A stretch of DNA of 42,956 nucleotides from Allobosea vaviloviae (GTDB lineage: Bacteria; Pseudomonadota; Alphaproteobacteria; Rhizobiales; Beijerinckiaceae). Under the pieces are notes generated by a model. The model saw only the letters and a list, made by a program, of their open reading frames with translations. It was not told where the DNA came from and did not search any database. Location: contig NZ_LGSZ01000015.1 of assembly GCF_001298265.1 (NCBI RefSeq), positions 1-42,956 on the forward strand, given 5' to 3'. Position numbers and translations under genes: made by a program. Position 1 is the stretch's first letter, and the number at the start of each line of letters is the position of its first letter. Shown one piece after another: positions 42,257 through 42,956 of this stretch.

Positions 42257-42652
42257 TTACTTGGCAGCGCCCTTGGCGCCCTTGGCCGGACGGGCCTCGA
42301 CGCGCTCGGCGATGCGGGCCGACTTGCCGCGGCGATCGCGCAGGTAATACAGCTTGGCGCGGCGCACCTTGCCCTTGCGGATGACCTTGATGGAATCGAG
42401 GTTCGGCGAAAACAGCGGGAAGACGCGCTCGACGCCCTCGCCATAGCTGATCTTGCGAACGGTGAAGCTCTGGTTGAGGCCGCCGCCGTTGCGGGCGATG
42501 CAGACGCCTTCATAGGCCTGAACGCGGCTGCGCTCGCCTTCCTTGACCTTCACATTGACCTGGACGGTGTCGCCGGGCTGGAAGTGCGGGATCTCGCGAC
42601 CTTCGCTGAGCTTGGCGATCTGCTCTTTGTCGAGCTGTTCGATGATGTTCAC
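42257..42652 (-). CDS. rplS: 50S ribosomal protein L19
   Basis: L19 sits at the 30S-50S interface of the ribosome. The 131-residue protein matches throughout: [113 protein letters not shown] is a full L19 core (blocks at about 1-30, 31-60 and 60-115), plus an Ala/Lys-rich tail. The GTG at 42652 is the likely start, preceded by GGAG at six bases; ATG 42664 would place that GGAG inside the gene. Usually trmD lies upstream, but it is not within the window. A strong terminator follows. Confidence 0.96.
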   Translation of the reverse strand: MNIIEQLDKEQIAKLSEGREIPHFQPGDTVQVNVKVKEGERSRVQAYEGVCIARNGGGLNQSFTVRKISYGEGVERVFPLFSPNLDSIKVIRKGKVRRAKLYYLRDRRGKSARIAERVEARPAKGAKGAAK

Positions 42653-42775
42653 GGGTATCTCCAATTGCCGCTGTCGCGCTTGGCTGCGCGGGCGTTCGGC
42701 ACGCTGTTTTCAGTTGAGTGCGCGGGCCATACAGGAGATGGCGGCGCTTGTCGAGCGTGGGTCTTTCTTCTCCCT

Positions 42776-42910
42776 CCCCCCGCTTGCGGTGGGGAGGGCT
42801 GGGGTGGGGGGCAGTGCCGCTCGGCGCGACGATCAAGGACAGGGCTCTGGCTTTGCGGCCCCCCACCCCCCCCCCTTCCCCCACCCTCCAGTGGGCAGAG
42901 GGAGGGGGGC
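42776..42910. repeat. C-rich palindromic repeat, second copy (upstream of rplS)
   Basis: The left arm (42776-42815) shares its first 23 bases exactly with bases 1-23 and is homologous over about 50. The right part (42858-42910) is a C-run segment (GCGGCCCCCCACC...) ending in AGGGAGGGGGG that pairs only loosely with the left arm, so this copy is less symmetrical. It occupies most of the roughly 300 bases upstream of rplS, where no gene is visible. The rplS promoter or upstream operon junction must lie between it and the gene or beyond the edge. Confidence 0.8.
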
Positions 42911-42956
42911 TCACCTCCCGCTGCGCTGGATAGTTTGTTGCCCATTCTCGCTGCGC

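Overview
The window looks like chromosomal DNA of a high-GC alphaproteobacterium of the order Hyphomicrobiales (Rhizobiales), plausibly Bosea or a close relative. This is inferred from the Omp25/RopB-type porin, the lgt - NDUFAF7-type methyltransferase - pgeF cluster, the leuC/leuD/rplS neighbourhood, two TRAP systems, a REC-HisKA_2 hybrid kinase, and several intergenic palindromic repeats of the type common in that order. I found no tRNA, rRNA, CRISPR array, transposase, phage gene, secondary-metabolite cluster or recognisable defence island. Nearly everything can be placed in a known family.

Layout. 1-5.9 kb: uvrC (runs off the left edge), a zinc-free MDR oxidoreductase, lgt, a MidA/NDUFAF7-like methyltransferase and pgeF. 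5.9-9.8 kb: a ParDE toxin-antitoxin pair, a kappa-GST-like isomerase, a pteridine-reductase-like SDR translationally coupled to a family 2 glycosyltransferase, and a porin with a long leader. 9.9-12.6 kb: a minus-strand operon of a secreted cysteine-containing protein, RNase T2, RlmJ and a GST. 12.8-17.8 kb: a PPOX-fold protein, a DMT permease - iron alcohol dehydrogenase - orphan TRAP binding protein run, and an ArsR/SRPBCC pair. 17.9-21 kb: a three-gene signalling operon (CHASE3 kinase, single-domain receiver, REC-HisKA_2 hybrid). 21-28.3 kb: a MarR regulator and a TRAP transporter (dctQ-dctM-dctP), divergent from a 1.2-kilo-residue 5-oxoprolinase/hydantoinase fusion. 28.5-32.2 kb: an SDR, a chemoreceptor and a small SF1B helicase. 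32.3-34.6 kb: an ECF sigma/anti-sigma pair divergent from a secreted DUF4394 protein. 34.8-37.6 kb: a DUF1800-DUF1501 pair. 37.7-41.2 kb: a leuC ... leuD operon with three genes nested inside. 41.6-42.7 kb: a small membrane protein and rplS.

The strongest unexplained structure is in the repeats. Five dispersed elements begin with CGTCAT and end with ATGACG, contain two hairpins, and each lies just after a gene's stop codon. A 49-bp palindrome supplies the lgt stop codon. A different C-rich palindromic element lies in frame inside the uvrC reading frame at the left edge and adds about 40 residues to it; a relative of this element lies near the right edge. The window edge is at this repeat, so an assembly effect cannot be excluded. 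Regulatory candidates include a divergent promoter pair around a perfect inverted repeat between the TRAP and oxoprolinase genes, a palindromic operator inside a probably leaderless arsR promoter, and inverted repeats upstream of the signalling operon and the chemoreceptor gene.
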